Assembly (NCBI GenBank): GCA_000155435.1
Contig: DS990262.1
Coordinates: forward strand, 273,071-337,070
Length of the DNA: 64,000 nucleotides
DNA from: Clostridiales bacterium 1_7_47FAA
GTDB lineage: Bacteria; Bacillota; Clostridia; Lachnospirales; Lachnospiraceae
Reading direction: 5' to 3'
This document shows positions 17,091-25,575 of this stretch, piece after piece. The position numbers and the translations under genes were made by a program. Within the stretch, counting starts at the first letter, position 1. Every line of letters starts with the position of its first letter. The notes below the pieces were generated by a model. It saw only the letters and a list, made by a program, of their open reading frames with translations, was not told the origin of the DNA and searched no databases.

Positions 17091-18521
17091 CTATCTGTGG
17101 ACAGGCGCCACTGTCCCATCCCCCACCCGGAATACCGCATCGGCCAGGTGTTCCACCAGGGTCCTGTCATGGCTGACAGCCAGAAGCGTGCCGTCATAGC
17201 TTTCCAGCAGACGCTCCAGTCCCTCCATGGTATATATGTCCATATGGTTGGTGGGTTCATCCAGGATCATGAAATTACAGCCCGACACCAGTACCTTGGC
17301 CAGGGCTGTCTTCACCCGCTCCCCGCCCGAAAGCACGCTGACGGCTTTAAACATGTCATCCCTGCTCATGTAAAGGTTGGATAACACGGCCCTGCATATA
17401 TGCTGGGGATAGACCGCGTCCGCGGTTACATTTTCCAGTACGGTCTTTCGTGGGTCCAGGGTGTCCTGGTCCTGGGAAAAGTAGCTGACCCTGGCTTCTG
17501 AGGTGATGAATGTGCCCGGGGCATGTTCAAGGAGCGCCTTGATCAGGGTGGACTTGCCTGCCCCGTTGGTTCCTGTGAGGAAGGTCCGCTTCCCGGATTC
17601 CACGTAGAGGGTGGCATGATCCAGGACATAGTTGTCACCGTAGTTCACAGTCAGTTCCCTGACCGTGGCCGCATATCTGGCGCGGATGCGTCCTGCATCC
17701 GGCAGCTTCATGGATACATGGGGAAGCTCGGCCGGTTTTTCCTTTTTCTCCAGATGTTCCAGCCTGCTGATGACGGCTGCCTTGTTGCTTTGGACGTGAC
17801 CCTGCTGTACGGAAGCAATGCCTTTGTAGAGCATCCATTCGCTGCTGCCCATGCGCTTTGGCGGCTTTGCCATTGTCTGGCCTTTCCGCTGTAGGGCATC
17901 CGCGGCTTTTTCCAGGTGCCGTTTTTCTTTCTGGTACTGTTCATACTCAAACTGCTGGAAATTCCGTTCCCTGTTTTTCTGCTGGCTCCAGTCTGAATAA
18001 TTGCCGTCAAATACCCGTATTTTTCCGTCCTCCAGTTCCCAGATCTTGTTGCATACCCGGTCCAGCAGTGTACGGTCATGGGATATCATAAGAATGGCGC
18101 CCCGGTAACCGGCCATCATCTTTTCCAGCATTTCCACGCCGTCCACGTCCAGGTTCGTAGTGGGTTCATCTGCAAAGAGCAGGGGAGCATGTCTGGAAAA
18201 TGCAGATGCAATGGCAAGGCGCGTCCGCTCGCCCCCGCTCTTAACCGCGCTTTCCCGAAGCTTCATCTGGCTGATGAAGCGTCCGTCCGGCTCACCGTCC
18301 GGATCCCCTGACTGCAGGATTTCCGCGATTTCACAGTTTCGCCTGATAGTCCCTTCATCGCAGGCAATCCTGCCTGTCAATACCCCGAACAGGGTGGATT
18401 TGCCTGCGCCGTTGCGGCCGATAAGGCCAATCCTTTCCCCGTCCTCAATTTCCAGTTTTTCAATATCCAGTACGGTCTGGATGCCGTACTCCTTCTTAAT
18501 GTCCTGTGCATTTAATAACAA
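17091..18521 (-). CDS. ABC-F ATPase, antibiotic-resistance (ribosome protection) type
   Basis: A 476-residue protein with two ABC ATPase domains and no membrane segment. Domain 1 has Walker A GLIGRNGAGKST and signature SGGERTRLAIA; domain 2 has TGTNGAGKST and LSGGERVKTALAK; both have DEPT motifs. The linker of about 80 residues is charged and helical (KRHLEKAADALQRKGQTMAK), as in Vga, Lsa and CplR proteins that push lincosamide, pleuromutilin and streptogramin A drugs off the ribosome. The start is a TTG at 18521, set by AGGAGG six bp upstream. That site is buried in a hairpin followed by a T run, the mark of drug-induced attenuation. Drug range cannot be read from sequence; a housekeeping ABC-F is less likely. 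Confidence 0.8.
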   Translation of the reverse strand: MLLNAQDIKKEYGIQTVLDIEKLEIEDGERIGLIGRNGAGKSTLFGVLTGRIACDEGTIRRNCEIAEILQSGDPDGEPDGRFISQMKLRESAVKSGGERTRLAIASAFSRHAPLLFADEPTTNLDVDGVEMLEKMMAGYRGAILMISHDRTLLDRVCNKIWELEDGKIRVFDGNYSDWSQQKNRERNFQQFEYEQYQKEKRHLEKAADALQRKGQTMAKPPKRMGSSEWMLYKGIASVQQGHVQSNKAAVISRLEHLEKKEKPAELPHVSMKLPDAGRIRARYAATVRELTVNYGDNYVLDHATLYVESGKRTFLTGTNGAGKSTLIKALLEHAPGTFITSEARVSYFSQDQDTLDPRKTVLENVTADAVYPQHICRAVLSNLYMSRDDMFKAVSVLSGGERVKTALAKVLVSGCNFMILDEPTNHMDIYTMEGLERLLESYDGTLLAVSHDRTLVEHLADAVFRVGDGTVAPVHR

Positions 18522-18555
18522 AAAAATCCCTCCTAAACGCACTTCGTTCAGAAGG
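18522..18555 (-). promoter_or_regulatory. Attenuator hairpin burying the ABC-F ribosome binding site
   Basis: On the minus strand CCTTCTGAACG (18555-18545) pairs along 11 positions, two of them G-U, with CGTTTAGGAGG (18539-18529) across a 5-nt loop. The 3' arm contains the AGGAGG site of the TTG start, and the stem is followed by GATTTTTTTG. The same structure can therefore stop transcription as an intrinsic terminator and block translation. Confidence 0.7.
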
Positions 18556-18751
18556 AATCCAGATTCTGGGCAATACCGTGGCTGAAACCCGGGACAACGC
18601 CGCGACATACCGGTACCGCAGTATGGAAACGCTGCAAAAAGTAAATGTACCAGGTTAAATGTGTATAGGGTGTCCGGATTACGGTCCTGTATAAAATATG
18701 GCCCTCTGAAACAATGATTCCCAATGACTGAACGAAATGATGAAAATGCAT
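18548..18751 (-). promoter_or_regulatory. Possible leader ORF and anti-attenuator segment for the ABC-F gene
   Basis: A 67-codon frame from ATG at 18751 ends with TGA inside the 5' arm of the attenuator stem. Near its start, minus-strand TTTCGTTCAG (18737-18728) can pair with CTGAACGAAG (18551-18542), which would free the ribosome binding site. Ribosome stalling in this region could choose between the two folds. The frame lacks a good ribosome binding site and is long for such a leader, so translation is uncertain. A second frame, in phase with the ABC-F gene, starts MSRRCPGF at about 18608. Confidence 0.35.
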
Positions 18752-19131
18752 AAGAATAAATGCCTATCTTACCACGGCCTGTCTTGCCATGGAAGCACAG
18801 GATCATATCCATGCTGTCATTTGCTGCTGTTCAATCATTTAATAATCATATTTCAGTTAGCCACCTTTCTGCTGTTGGAATCGCCGCATGCACACAGTAC
18901 CGCGGCAATTCCGATTATAGGGGAAGTAAGGATGGATGTCAAGAGGGGAATTTTAAATGCTGCGCCGCGGGAAGTTCAAATGCTGCGCCGTGATGCGCAG
19001 ATATTTTACAGTCCTTTTACAGGGCAGTGGTGACATGGATTCCTGATATCCGTTACAATTGGTCCATAAGACGTCATATCCTGCGGATGCAGGCCCATGT
19101 GCCTTATAAATAACGGGAAGGAGTCCTGTCA
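18752..19131. other. Intergenic region before phoH
   Basis: About 380 bp without a supported gene. It holds an imperfect inverted repeat GGAATCGCCGC / GCGGCAATTCC (18877-18912), a 13-bp direct repeat AAATGCTGCGCCG at 18955 and 18978, and a promoter for the next gene at 19030. The ABC-F promoter should also lie here, but I see no strong hexamer pair on the minus strand. Confidence 0.5.
19030..19059 (+). promoter_or_regulatory. Probable phoH promoter
   Basis: GTGACA and TACAAT with an 18-bp spacer, about 70 bp before the start codon. The GGAAGGAG ribosome binding site follows at about 19118. Confidence 0.45.
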
Positions 19132-20538
19132 ATGATTAAAACCTATGTAATAGACACCAATGTGCTGATACAGGCCCCCTATGCGGTCAACTGCTTTGAG
19201 GATAACCAGATTGTACTGCCTGTGGCAGTGCTGGAGGAACTGGATAACCTGAAAAAAGCCGATGGGGAAAGAGGCGCCAATGCGCGCAAGGCCATAAGGA
19301 TCCTGGAGGAACTTCGCCGGAACGGGAATCTGCTGGCCGGGGTAGGACTGGAAAGCGGCGGGAGCCTGCGGGTGGAGAAGAACTTTGTGGATGTGACGCT
19401 CCCGCCGGATCTGCCGGATGACAAGATGGATAACCGGATACTGAAGGTGTGCAGGGGGCTTGCGGGGCAGCTGGGGGCGGATAATCGGGCTGATGACATA
19501 CATCAGGCCCGGCAGGTGATTCTTGTGACCAAGGATATCCTGCTTCGGATTAAGGCACAGATAATCGGGATACGGGCAGAAGATTTTATTACGGAACAGG
19601 TATCGGACAGGGACGGGCAATACACAGGGCGGACAGAGGTGTATGCGCCCGAGGAAAGTTTTAAGGATTTCAAGAAAAGGGGAATCCCGGTCAGCGCCGT
19701 TTATATGGCGGACCAGGACGGCCACTGCAGCACACCCAGTCTATGGGAAAACCAGTTCATCATGATAAAGGCAGACCAGTCCTCCAGGAAAACGGTTCTG
19801 GGACGTGTGCAGGGGGAGCGGATTGTGGCCCTGGATTATAAGAAAAGCAAGCCTTATGGCGTTGCTCCCAGGAATTCCGGCCAGTATTTCCTCCAGGAAG
19901 CCCTGATGCAGCCTGCGGAACAGGCGCCGCTTGTCATTGTAAAGGGGATGGCTGGCACGGCCAAGACATTTTATACCTTGGCGGTGGGCCTTGAAAAACT
20001 TCTTAACAACCCAACGGGCGAATACCGGAGAATCATCATCAGCCGTCCCAATGCCCAGTTCGATACGGATATCGGTTTCCTGCCGGGGGATGAGCAGGAG
20101 AAGATATCACCGCTGATGCGGCCCGTCATTGACAATTTGGAGCAGCTGATTGATTCCTGCGAGGAAAAAAGGTATGAGAATGAAACCGAGTTAAAGGGCA
20201 AGGTGGATGAAATCTTTGACAGGGGATTAATCCAGGCAGAGGCCCTTAACTTCATAAGGGGGCGTTCCATTGTCCGGACCTATCTGATCATCGATGAGGC
20301 CCAGAACATGACCCCTGCCCAGGTCAAAGGCATCATTACCCGCGCAGGCAAAGGCACTAAGATCATCCTGTTAGGCGACCCCAACCAGATTGACCGGAAT
20401 TTCCTGGATGAGCGCACCAACGGGCTTAGTTATGCGGCTGAACATATGAAGGGCAGCACGCTGTGCTGGCAGATTACCCTGACCGCAGATGAATGCGAGC
20501 GTTCCCTGCTGGCCATGGATGCGGTCAAGCGGATGTAG
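19132..20538 (+). CDS. PhoH-family ATPase with N-terminal PIN domain
   Basis: A 468-residue cytoplasmic protein. Residues 1 to about 140 are a PIN ribonuclease domain: YVIDTNVLIQAP with the first acidic residue, AVLEELDNLKK, and DNRILKVCRGL. The C-terminal half is a PhoH RNA-helicase-like ATPase with Walker A VIVKGMAGTAKTFYTLAVG and Walker B TYLIIDEAQNMTPAQVKGII, then ILLGDPNQID. PIN-PhoH proteins (PhoH2 type) are reported to unwind and cut RNA. Here the gene is single, with its own promoter, and is not in an obvious toxin-antitoxin pair: the small upstream antitoxin gene seen with mycobacterial PhoH2 is absent. Confidence 0.9.
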   Translation: MIKTYVIDTNVLIQAPYAVNCFEDNQIVLPVAVLEELDNLKKADGERGANARKAIRILEELRRNGNLLAGVGLESGGSLRVEKNFVDVTLPPDLPDDKMDNRILKVCRGLAGQLGADNRADDIHQARQVILVTKDILLRIKAQIIGIRAEDFITEQVSDRDGQYTGRTEVYAPEESFKDFKKRGIPVSAVYMADQDGHCSTPSLWENQFIMIKADQSSRKTVLGRVQGERIVALDYKKSKPYGVAPRNSGQYFLQEALMQPAEQAPLVIVKGMAGTAKTFYTLAVGLEKLLNNPTGEYRRIIISRPNAQFDTDIGFLPGDEQEKISPLMRPVIDNLEQLIDSCEEKRYENETELKGKVDEIFDRGLIQAEALNFIRGRSIVRTYLIIDEAQNMTPAQVKGIITRAGKGTKIILLGDPNQIDRNFLDERTNGLSYAAEHMKGSTLCWQITLTADECERSLLAMDAVKRM

Positions 20539-20631
20539 GGGACAGCTGTCTTAAAAGCCGGTGCCTGTTTTCTAAAATTACCATTAAGAATCACGTCCTC
20601 ACATTGATTTATGTACTGATTTGGGTTATAG

Positions 20632-20660
20632 TTACAGTCATGTAGAACTGTCCATAGTAT
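20632..20660 (+). promoter_or_regulatory. Possible promoter of the zinc-ribbon gene
   Basis: TTACAG and TAGTAT with a 17-bp spacer, about 40 bp before the start codon. The rest of the 163-bp gap after phoH shows no clear terminator. Confidence 0.4.
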
Positions 20661-20701
20661 ACACAAGAAGGCATGGAACAGGAAGACGTGAAAGGAAATG
20701 G

Positions 20702-21124
20702 ATGAGGATGAACCGTTTTAGGGAAAGATTTCAGCGCTTTATGATTGGCAGGTATGGAATGGATCAGTTGGGGCAGTTCATGGTGACAGCGGCGCTGGTG
20801 CTGATAGTCATCAATCTATTGATTAGGGCAGCTCTGCCGTCCATGATACTTGATGCTTTGGAATTGGCTCTTCTTATTGGGATGTACTTGCGTATGTTTT
20901 CAAAGAACATCGGAAAACGTTATCAGGAAAACCAGGCGTATATGGGGATGCGTTTTTATATTACGGAATATTGGCGCAAACTGAAGTTCCGGTTCAGTGA
21001 GGGACGCAGATACCGTATATTCAAGTGCCCTAAGTGCAGTCAGAAAATCCGTATTCCAAGAGGGCATGGGAAGGTGAGCATACATTGTCCTAAGTGCGGG
21101 ACGGATTTTGTTAAGAAGACATGA
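20702..21124 (+). CDS. Membrane protein with C-terminal zinc ribbon
   Basis: A 140-residue protein. The start at 20702 follows AAAGGAA; ATG at 20708 is an alternative. Residues 15 to 60 contain two hydrophobic segments (QFMVTAALVLIVINLLIRAA and LDALELALLIGMYLRMF), then a basic stretch, and a zinc ribbon made of two CPKC knuckles 21 residues apart (KCPKCSQKIRIP and HCPKCGTDF). Proteins of this build are frequent single genes in Lachnospiraceae; the cytoplasmic zinc ribbon suggests protein or nucleic-acid binding at the membrane. No function is known to me. A strong terminator follows. Confidence 0.75.
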   Translation: MRMNRFRERFQRFMIGRYGMDQLGQFMVTAALVLIVINLLIRAALPSMILDALELALLIGMYLRMFSKNIGKRYQENQAYMGMRFYITEYWRKLKFRFSEGRRYRIFKCPKCSQKIRIPRGHGKVSIHCPKCGTDFVKKT

Positions 21125-21144
21125 AATGACATCGGAATCTTATG

Positions 21145-21182
21145 GGCAGGGAAGCGTACCGCCGCAGGTACGCTTCCCTGCC
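21145..21182. terminator. Terminator, perfect 16-bp inverted repeat
   Basis: GGCAGGGAAGCGTACC and its exact reverse complement with a GCCGCA loop, followed on the plus strand by TTATTTCTTT. It ends the zinc-ribbon gene; the minus-strand DapA-like gene ends 86 bp further on. Confidence 0.85.
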
Positions 21183-21267
21183 TTATTTCTTTCCCATACC
21201 GCAGCAGGATATAGCCTCCCCGCCCGGATTCCACCCATAATCAGATGCACCTTATCATCCGCATCCC

Positions 21268-22176
21268 TTATATCCCTACAATTTCCCTATAATGGTTTTC
21301 TTTCAAAGCAGCCATCAGTATTGCTTCATCGCTGGCAGACAATGCCTCCATCGGGGCACGCATCTTAGAAGTCCGTATGATTCCCTCCTCGCGCAGTACA
21401 ACTTTATAAGCAGATATATTGTTTTTTGCGCACAGGATGCCGTTCAGTATATTGGTCCTTCGTTGGAGACGGATGCAAAGGTCTTTGTCATTGGCCTGTA
21501 TTGCCTTCCAAAGAGCGGCGTAATGCTCGGGGATTACCATGGAATTGCCGGAAACGGTTCCGTCACCCCCTACGGCACATACGGCATGGAAGAGGTGGTC
21601 GGGACCTACCAGGACGGAGAACGTCCCTTTGTTAACCAGCATGAACTTTTGGATTAAGGTCATATCAGGAAAACTATATTTAATTCCGATTACATTCTTA
21701 CAGCGGGATGCAATTTCCTGCGCCACATTTTCATTGATGTCATTCACGGAATTCTGAGGTATCCCGTACAGATATACTGGAAAATCATCAGGGACGCTGT
21801 GGGCGACTGTAGTGTAGAAATCCACCAATCCCTGGTCTGACAGCTTAAAGTAGGAGGGGGTCACTACACCGATGCCGTCTGCGCCCGCCTTGACGGCGTG
21901 TCCGGCCAGATCCAAAGTATCCTTCAACGTCATGGCCCCGGCATGGGCGAATACAGGAATACGCCCTGCTGTTTTGCGGATGACTGTTTCCAGGATGGCC
22001 TTACGTTCATCTACGGAAAGAAGAAGCATTTCGCCTGTGGTACCGCAAGGGTAGATACATTGAAGTCCGCCCTGTATCACATGTTCTGTAAGGTTTTCCA
22101 GGGATTCCAGGTCCACATGGTCCTGATTATCAAACGGTGTGATGATGGGAACAACAGTACCAAATAATTTATTCAT
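21268..22176 (-). CDS. DapA-family aldolase/lyase (dihydrodipicolinate synthase superfamily)
   Basis: A 302-residue TIM-barrel protein. YPCGTTGEMLLLS holds the conserved TTGE motif at 46-49, PVYLYGIPQNS supplies the catalytic tyrosine, and NVIGIKYSFPDM the Schiff-base lysine. The true lysine-pathway enzyme is usually encoded with other lysine genes; here the gene is last in an operon with a dehydrogenase and a sugar-phosphate-type isomerase under a LacI regulator. A catabolic role is therefore more likely, such as cleavage or dehydration of a 2-keto-3-deoxy sugar acid or N-acetylneuraminate-like substrate (inference). Confidence 0.85.
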   Translation of the reverse strand: MNKLFGTVVPIITPFDNQDHVDLESLENLTEHVIQGGLQCIYPCGTTGEMLLLSVDERKAILETVIRKTAGRIPVFAHAGAMTLKDTLDLAGHAVKAGADGIGVVTPSYFKLSDQGLVDFYTTVAHSVPDDFPVYLYGIPQNSVNDINENVAQEIASRCKNVIGIKYSFPDMTLIQKFMLVNKGTFSVLVGPDHLFHAVCAVGGDGTVSGNSMVIPEHYAALWKAIQANDKDLCIRLQRRTNILNGILCAKNNISAYKVVLREEGIIRTSKMRAPMEALSASDEAILMAALKENHYREIVGI

Positions 22177-22219
22177 GATTAATTCCCTTTCTTAATGTGT
22201 GGACTGTGACGGTTCCGCA

Positions 22220-22999
22220 TCAGGAACCGCAGTCTTTTAAAAATCTAAGGCTTTCTGCTGCCTCTGTCAAATAATCATCATAATCGGTTGCTTCGACGGC
22301 CATGATGCCCTGATAGCCCGCTTTCTGCAGCGCCCTAAAATATGACTTATAGTTAAAACCATCGCCATTCAGGGGAAACTTCCTCCGTTTTCCCAAGGGA
22401 TAGTCAATATGGGCATGCCGTATGGAGGAGGCATATCTTCCGATGGCTTCCAAATCATCACCGGAAGCCAGCATATGGCGCAGGTCGCACATAACGTGGC
22501 AATTTTCCACACCCGTCTTTTGGGCAAATGTCACGGCTTCTTCTATCGTGTTCATGTAGTTGGAATTGGCAGGCCCCAAGGGTTCCACGGCAAGGACGAT
22601 ATCATATTTATCCAGAATCAGACATATCTCCCGCACCAGGCTGATTACCGTCCCGCAGGCACCTTCCCTGTCATTACAATGCTCCGGGATACTTCTGCAC
22701 CTGCCCGCGCCAAACGGTACCAGCCGGGCCCCTAAAAGAGAGATACGGCTGGCCGCCTTTTCCACATGTTCAAGCCAGTATGACCTGGAAAAATCTTCTG
22801 AATGGAAACGTTCTGTCAGAGGTATCAGGCCGGAAAATACTTCAAAGCTTAACGTGGATGCGTCGGCCTTCTCCAGAAGGCGCTTGAATGCGTCATCAGG
22901 CAAGGCATTTATTTCACATATATCCAGTTCTGCGGTATCAAAACCAGCCTGTTCAATTAGTGGTATATGGCGTATGAAGCCGAAACACCCGAATCTCAT
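22220..22999 (-). CDS. Sugar phosphate isomerase/epimerase-like TIM-barrel protein
   Basis: A 259-residue protein of the xylose-isomerase-like TIM barrel (AP endonuclease 2) family. The start is placed at 22999, since AAGGGGG stands 7 bp upstream; an ATG two codons earlier is too close to it. Barrel strands with metal-ligand residues are visible: DIVLAVEPLGPANSNYMNT (Glu), NCHVMCDLRHML (Asp), IRHAHIDYPLG (His) and GIMAVEATDYDDY (Glu). It is one of three such enzymes in the locus; each may isomerise or epimerise a different intermediate of the same sugar or sugar acid. Confidence 0.85.
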   Translation of the reverse strand: MRFGCFGFIRHIPLIEQAGFDTAELDICEINALPDDAFKRLLEKADASTLSFEVFSGLIPLTERFHSEDFSRSYWLEHVEKAASRISLLGARLVPFGAGRCRSIPEHCNDREGACGTVISLVREICLILDKYDIVLAVEPLGPANSNYMNTIEEAVTFAQKTGVENCHVMCDLRHMLASGDDLEAIGRYASSIRHAHIDYPLGKRRKFPLNGDGFNYKSYFRALQKAGYQGIMAVEATDYDDYLTEAAESLRFLKDCGS

Positions 23000-23010
23000 G
23001 GTCATCCCCC

Positions 23011-24018
23011 TTACAGGTAAGCTGGCCACCTTAGTATGATGCCCAGTGAATCCTTATCCCAGCTGAGAAGGCGTTCATACATCTTCTCGGCATCCGTCCA
23101 GGGAACCATGTCCGTAATCAGGGGTTCAACCGTTACGGTTCCCCGTTTAATCAGGTTCAGGAAACAGGTGGTATCATCCTCATAGGTCCAGAAGTGGGGA
23201 TAGGACTGCTTTTCAGGTACAGAGAAAACAGCATGGGCGCCAATCAAGGTAATGGACTTTTTCTGGATATGGGTATAAAAATTAAAATCAGTTATTCCAC
23301 GGGGACAGCCGATGATGGAAACACGGGCATAATCAGCGGCGGATGCACATGCCTCGCTCATGACTTCCGGAAATCCTGTACTTTCCAGTACCACATCAGG
23401 TCCTTTTGAACCGAGTACAGGGGCTAAAAGTCCGTTCAGGGAGGTGCCGGAATTATTAAATGCATAATCTGCGCCGCAGGCTTTGGCGATGTCCAGCCTT
23501 TTCTCAATCCGGTCAACGCCAATGGCCGGAAGGGCGCCGGAGGCTTTGGCAAATTGGAGGGCAAGCTGTCCCACAATCCCCAGTCCGATGACCAATACGC
23601 TCTCACCCAATTCAATCCGGGCTTTTCTCACACCCTGCATGGAAGTCTGGCCAAGGCCTGAGAACGCAGCATATTCAAAGGGGACGCCATCGGGAATCCG
23701 GGCAACCCTGCTGGCCGTTACATTTCCGATTTCCCTGTGTCCGACATCCACTGCAAAACATGCAACCCGGTCACCAACTGAGAATCCGGTGACATTACTT
23801 CCGGTCTTTTCAATGATACCGGCACAGCAATAGCCGGGCACATAAGGAAATTCCTGGTTTGAGTTAGGAAGCGCAAGAATATGGGCGCGCTCTGTCCCTG
23901 GACTGATCATGGTAGCAGCCATGCGGACCTGTACCTCATCACTTTTCGGGTCTGTTATATCTACATCCATCATGCGGACTTCGCCCTTTGATACGGCAAC
24001 AATACCTTTACATTTCAT
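23011..24018 (-). CDS. MDR-superfamily (zinc-binding type) alcohol/polyol dehydrogenase
   Basis: A 335-residue oxidoreductase starting MKCKGIVAV; the frame is open earlier but AGGAGG precedes the ATG at 24018. An N-terminal GroES-like domain (ISPGTERAHI, FPYVPGYCCAGIIEKTGSNV) is followed by a Rossmann domain with VLVIGLGIVGQLALQFAKASG. The usual catalytic Cys-His-Glu zinc set is not obvious: TMISPGTERA replaces the CGSD-type motif, as in the subgroup annotated as threonine-dehydrogenase-like or bi-domain oxidoreductase. The substrate is probably a polyol or sugar acid given the LacI-controlled context. Confidence 0.85.
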   Translation of the reverse strand: MKCKGIVAVSKGEVRMMDVDITDPKSDEVQVRMAATMISPGTERAHILALPNSNQEFPYVPGYCCAGIIEKTGSNVTGFSVGDRVACFAVDVGHREIGNVTASRVARIPDGVPFEYAAFSGLGQTSMQGVRKARIELGESVLVIGLGIVGQLALQFAKASGALPAIGVDRIEKRLDIAKACGADYAFNNSGTSLNGLLAPVLGSKGPDVVLESTGFPEVMSEACASAADYARVSIIGCPRGITDFNFYTHIQKKSITLIGAHAVFSVPEKQSYPHFWTYEDDTTCFLNLIKRGTVTVEPLITDMVPWTDAEKMYERLLSWDKDSLGIILRWPAYL

Positions 24019-24089
24019 GGAAAATACCTCCTGGATGATACCGGATGTGCCTGTATGGCAGTACATCGGCACCATATGCATAAGTAAGA

Positions 24090-25094
24090 TTATTTGTGGC
24101 GGTTTACGCCGCTGCTTTCACGGATTACCAGCTCATAGTCCAAAATATCCTTAAGGGAATCTAAGGGAGCCCCATTCATGAGCTTAAATAACTTTTCAAA
24201 GGCTGTCTGTCCTATAAGGAATTTAGGCTGGCGGATCGTGGTAAGAGCGGGTTCAAAAATTGAGGAGAATTCTATATCGTCAAATCCGACCACTGAAAAA
24301 TCGTCCGGTACCTTTAATCCTGCATTCTTTAAGGCTTTCAGGGCTCCAATGGCCATGGTATCGCCCGCGGCAAATACAGCTGAGATTGGTTTCCCTAATT
24401 CCAGGAGATTATTCATCTGCCTGTATCCGCCTTCTATACTTGGCTCATCATAACAGACCAGCTCCAGATCAATGGGCAGGCCATGTTCTGCCAGAGCGGA
24501 TATATAACCATTAAACCGGTCCCTGTACAGCAGGGCTGTGGGGTGGCTTGTCAAATGGGCGATATGGGTATGGCCCTGTTCAATCAGGTATTCAACAATC
24601 TTCTTAGCCGCGCTGATATTGTCAATGGTGACATTGGGCATGTCGGAATTGTCCAGGTATTGGCACGCGACGACAATGGGGTATGCATTGGCAACTTTGT
24701 CCATCAGGCTTTTCGCAATATTGGCTGACAGTGAAATGACGCCATCCACCTGCTTCTGTAAAAGGGCATTAAAGTAATAGGTTTCCACGTCGGGCCTGTT
24801 ATTCATGTTGGCAATCAGTATCTGGTAACCGTACTTCGTGGCAGTGTCCTGAATCCCAAAGAGGATTTCGTGGAAAAAGGAGTTGCCGATGTCAGGCACG
24901 ATAACGATTACAGTCTTTGTGGACTGCTGGCGCATCTGACGTGCAAGGGCGTTTGGCTGATAGTTTAACTCCCTGATTACCTTTAAAACCAAATCCTTCG
25001 TGTCTTTTTTTACATTAGCCTCGTCCCTTACCACTCTTGATACGGTGGCAATGGAGACTCCTGCAGCCTTAGCAACATCTTTTACAGTAACCAA
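24090..25094 (-). CDS. LacI-family transcriptional regulator
   Basis: A 334-residue repressor. The start is the TTG at 25094, six bp after AAGGGGGG, giving VTVKDVAKAAGVSIATVSRV as the N-terminal helix-turn-helix; the frame stays open upstream but without a site. The effector domain follows with TVIVIVPDIGNSFFHEILFG and AVFAAGDTMAIGALKAL, the periplasmic-binding-protein fold. It is the first gene of the minus-strand operon and is divergent from the TRAP operon. Three matching operator-like sites in the divergent region (25145, 25391, 25537) indicate control of both directions, including itself. Confidence 0.92.
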   Translation of the reverse strand: MVTVKDVAKAAGVSIATVSRVVRDEANVKKDTKDLVLKVIRELNYQPNALARQMRQQSTKTVIVIVPDIGNSFFHEILFGIQDTATKYGYQILIANMNNRPDVETYYFNALLQKQVDGVISLSANIAKSLMDKVANAYPIVVACQYLDNSDMPNVTIDNISAAKKIVEYLIEQGHTHIAHLTSHPTALLYRDRFNGYISALAEHGLPIDLELVCYDEPSIEGGYRQMNNLLELGKPISAVFAAGDTMAIGALKALKNAGLKVPDDFSVVGFDDIEFSSIFEPALTTIRQPKFLIGQTAFEKLFKLMNGAPLDSLKDILDYELVIRESSGVNRHK

Positions 25095-25144
25095 AATGTA
25101 TCCCCCCTTAGTATATTGGAGTATGGTCAGTAATGAACGAATTG

Positions 25145-25161
25145 AAATGTAAACGTTATCA
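25145..25161. promoter_or_regulatory. LacI-type operator, copy 1
   Basis: AAATGTAAACGTTATCA, centred on CG as LacI/CcpA sites are; 5 of 7 half-site positions are symmetric. It lies in the leader of the lacI gene, about 17 bp downstream of the expected transcription start. Confidence 0.65.
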
Positions 25162-25184
25162 ATATCCATAAACCCTTTAAGGAG

Positions 25185-25213
25185 AGCATAGCAGACCCAA
25201 AGGAAAATGTCAA
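25185..25213 (-). promoter_or_regulatory. Promoter of lacI and the minus-strand operon
   Basis: On the minus strand TTGACA (25208-25213) and TATGCT (25185-25190) with a 17-bp spacer. Confidence 0.7.
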
Positions 25214-25352
25214 TATGTAAAGAAAAAGAGTGGGGGCATAATAAATACATGGCATTAAATTAAGGTATGTATTTTGAAAAAGAAATAAAAATTGTTAATA
25301 ATACACAAAAACAAATAACAAAATATAGATAAAAGTGACATAATACTTACTA

Positions 25353-25381
25353 TTGATTTTGCAATAGCGGTATGATATAGT
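25353..25381 (+). promoter_or_regulatory. Promoter of the TRAP operon
   Basis: TTGATT and TATAGT with a 17-bp spacer. Operator copy 2 begins 10 bp after the -10 box, at the expected start of transcription, a classical repression geometry. The leader of about 185 nt that follows contains operator copy 3 and no gene. Confidence 0.6.
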
Positions 25382-25390
25382 AAAAATATG

Positions 25391-25407
25391 AAATGTAAAC
25401 GTATTCA
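25391..25407. promoter_or_regulatory. LacI-type operator, copy 2
   Basis: AAATGTAAACGTATTCA; shares its first 12 bases with copies 1 and 3 exactly. Covers the start of the TRAP transcript. Confidence 0.65.
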
Positions 25408-25536
25408 TAAAAATATCAATACTCTTGTGGAAAAATGAACCGGAAGGGGGTGGATAAAGCATAATAATGAGAAAATAACAATAAATATGTGGAAATCCAT
25501 CAAAAATAACAGCTTGGATATTTGGTTTTGGATGTA

Positions 25537-25553
25537 AAATGTAAACGTATTTA
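25537..25553. promoter_or_regulatory. LacI-type operator, copy 3
   Basis: AAATGTAAACGTATTTA, 23 bp before the dctQ start codon. Its spacing from the other copies (146 and 392 bp) would allow a repression loop. Confidence 0.55.
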
Positions 25554-25575
25554 TGAGCTTGTGAGGAGAAGAACA

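Noticed and set aside
19132-20538. PIN-PhoH gene as a toxin-antitoxin system
   Set aside because: The 163-bp and 610-bp flanks contain no small partner gene with a start signal, so a toxin-antitoxin pair is not supported.
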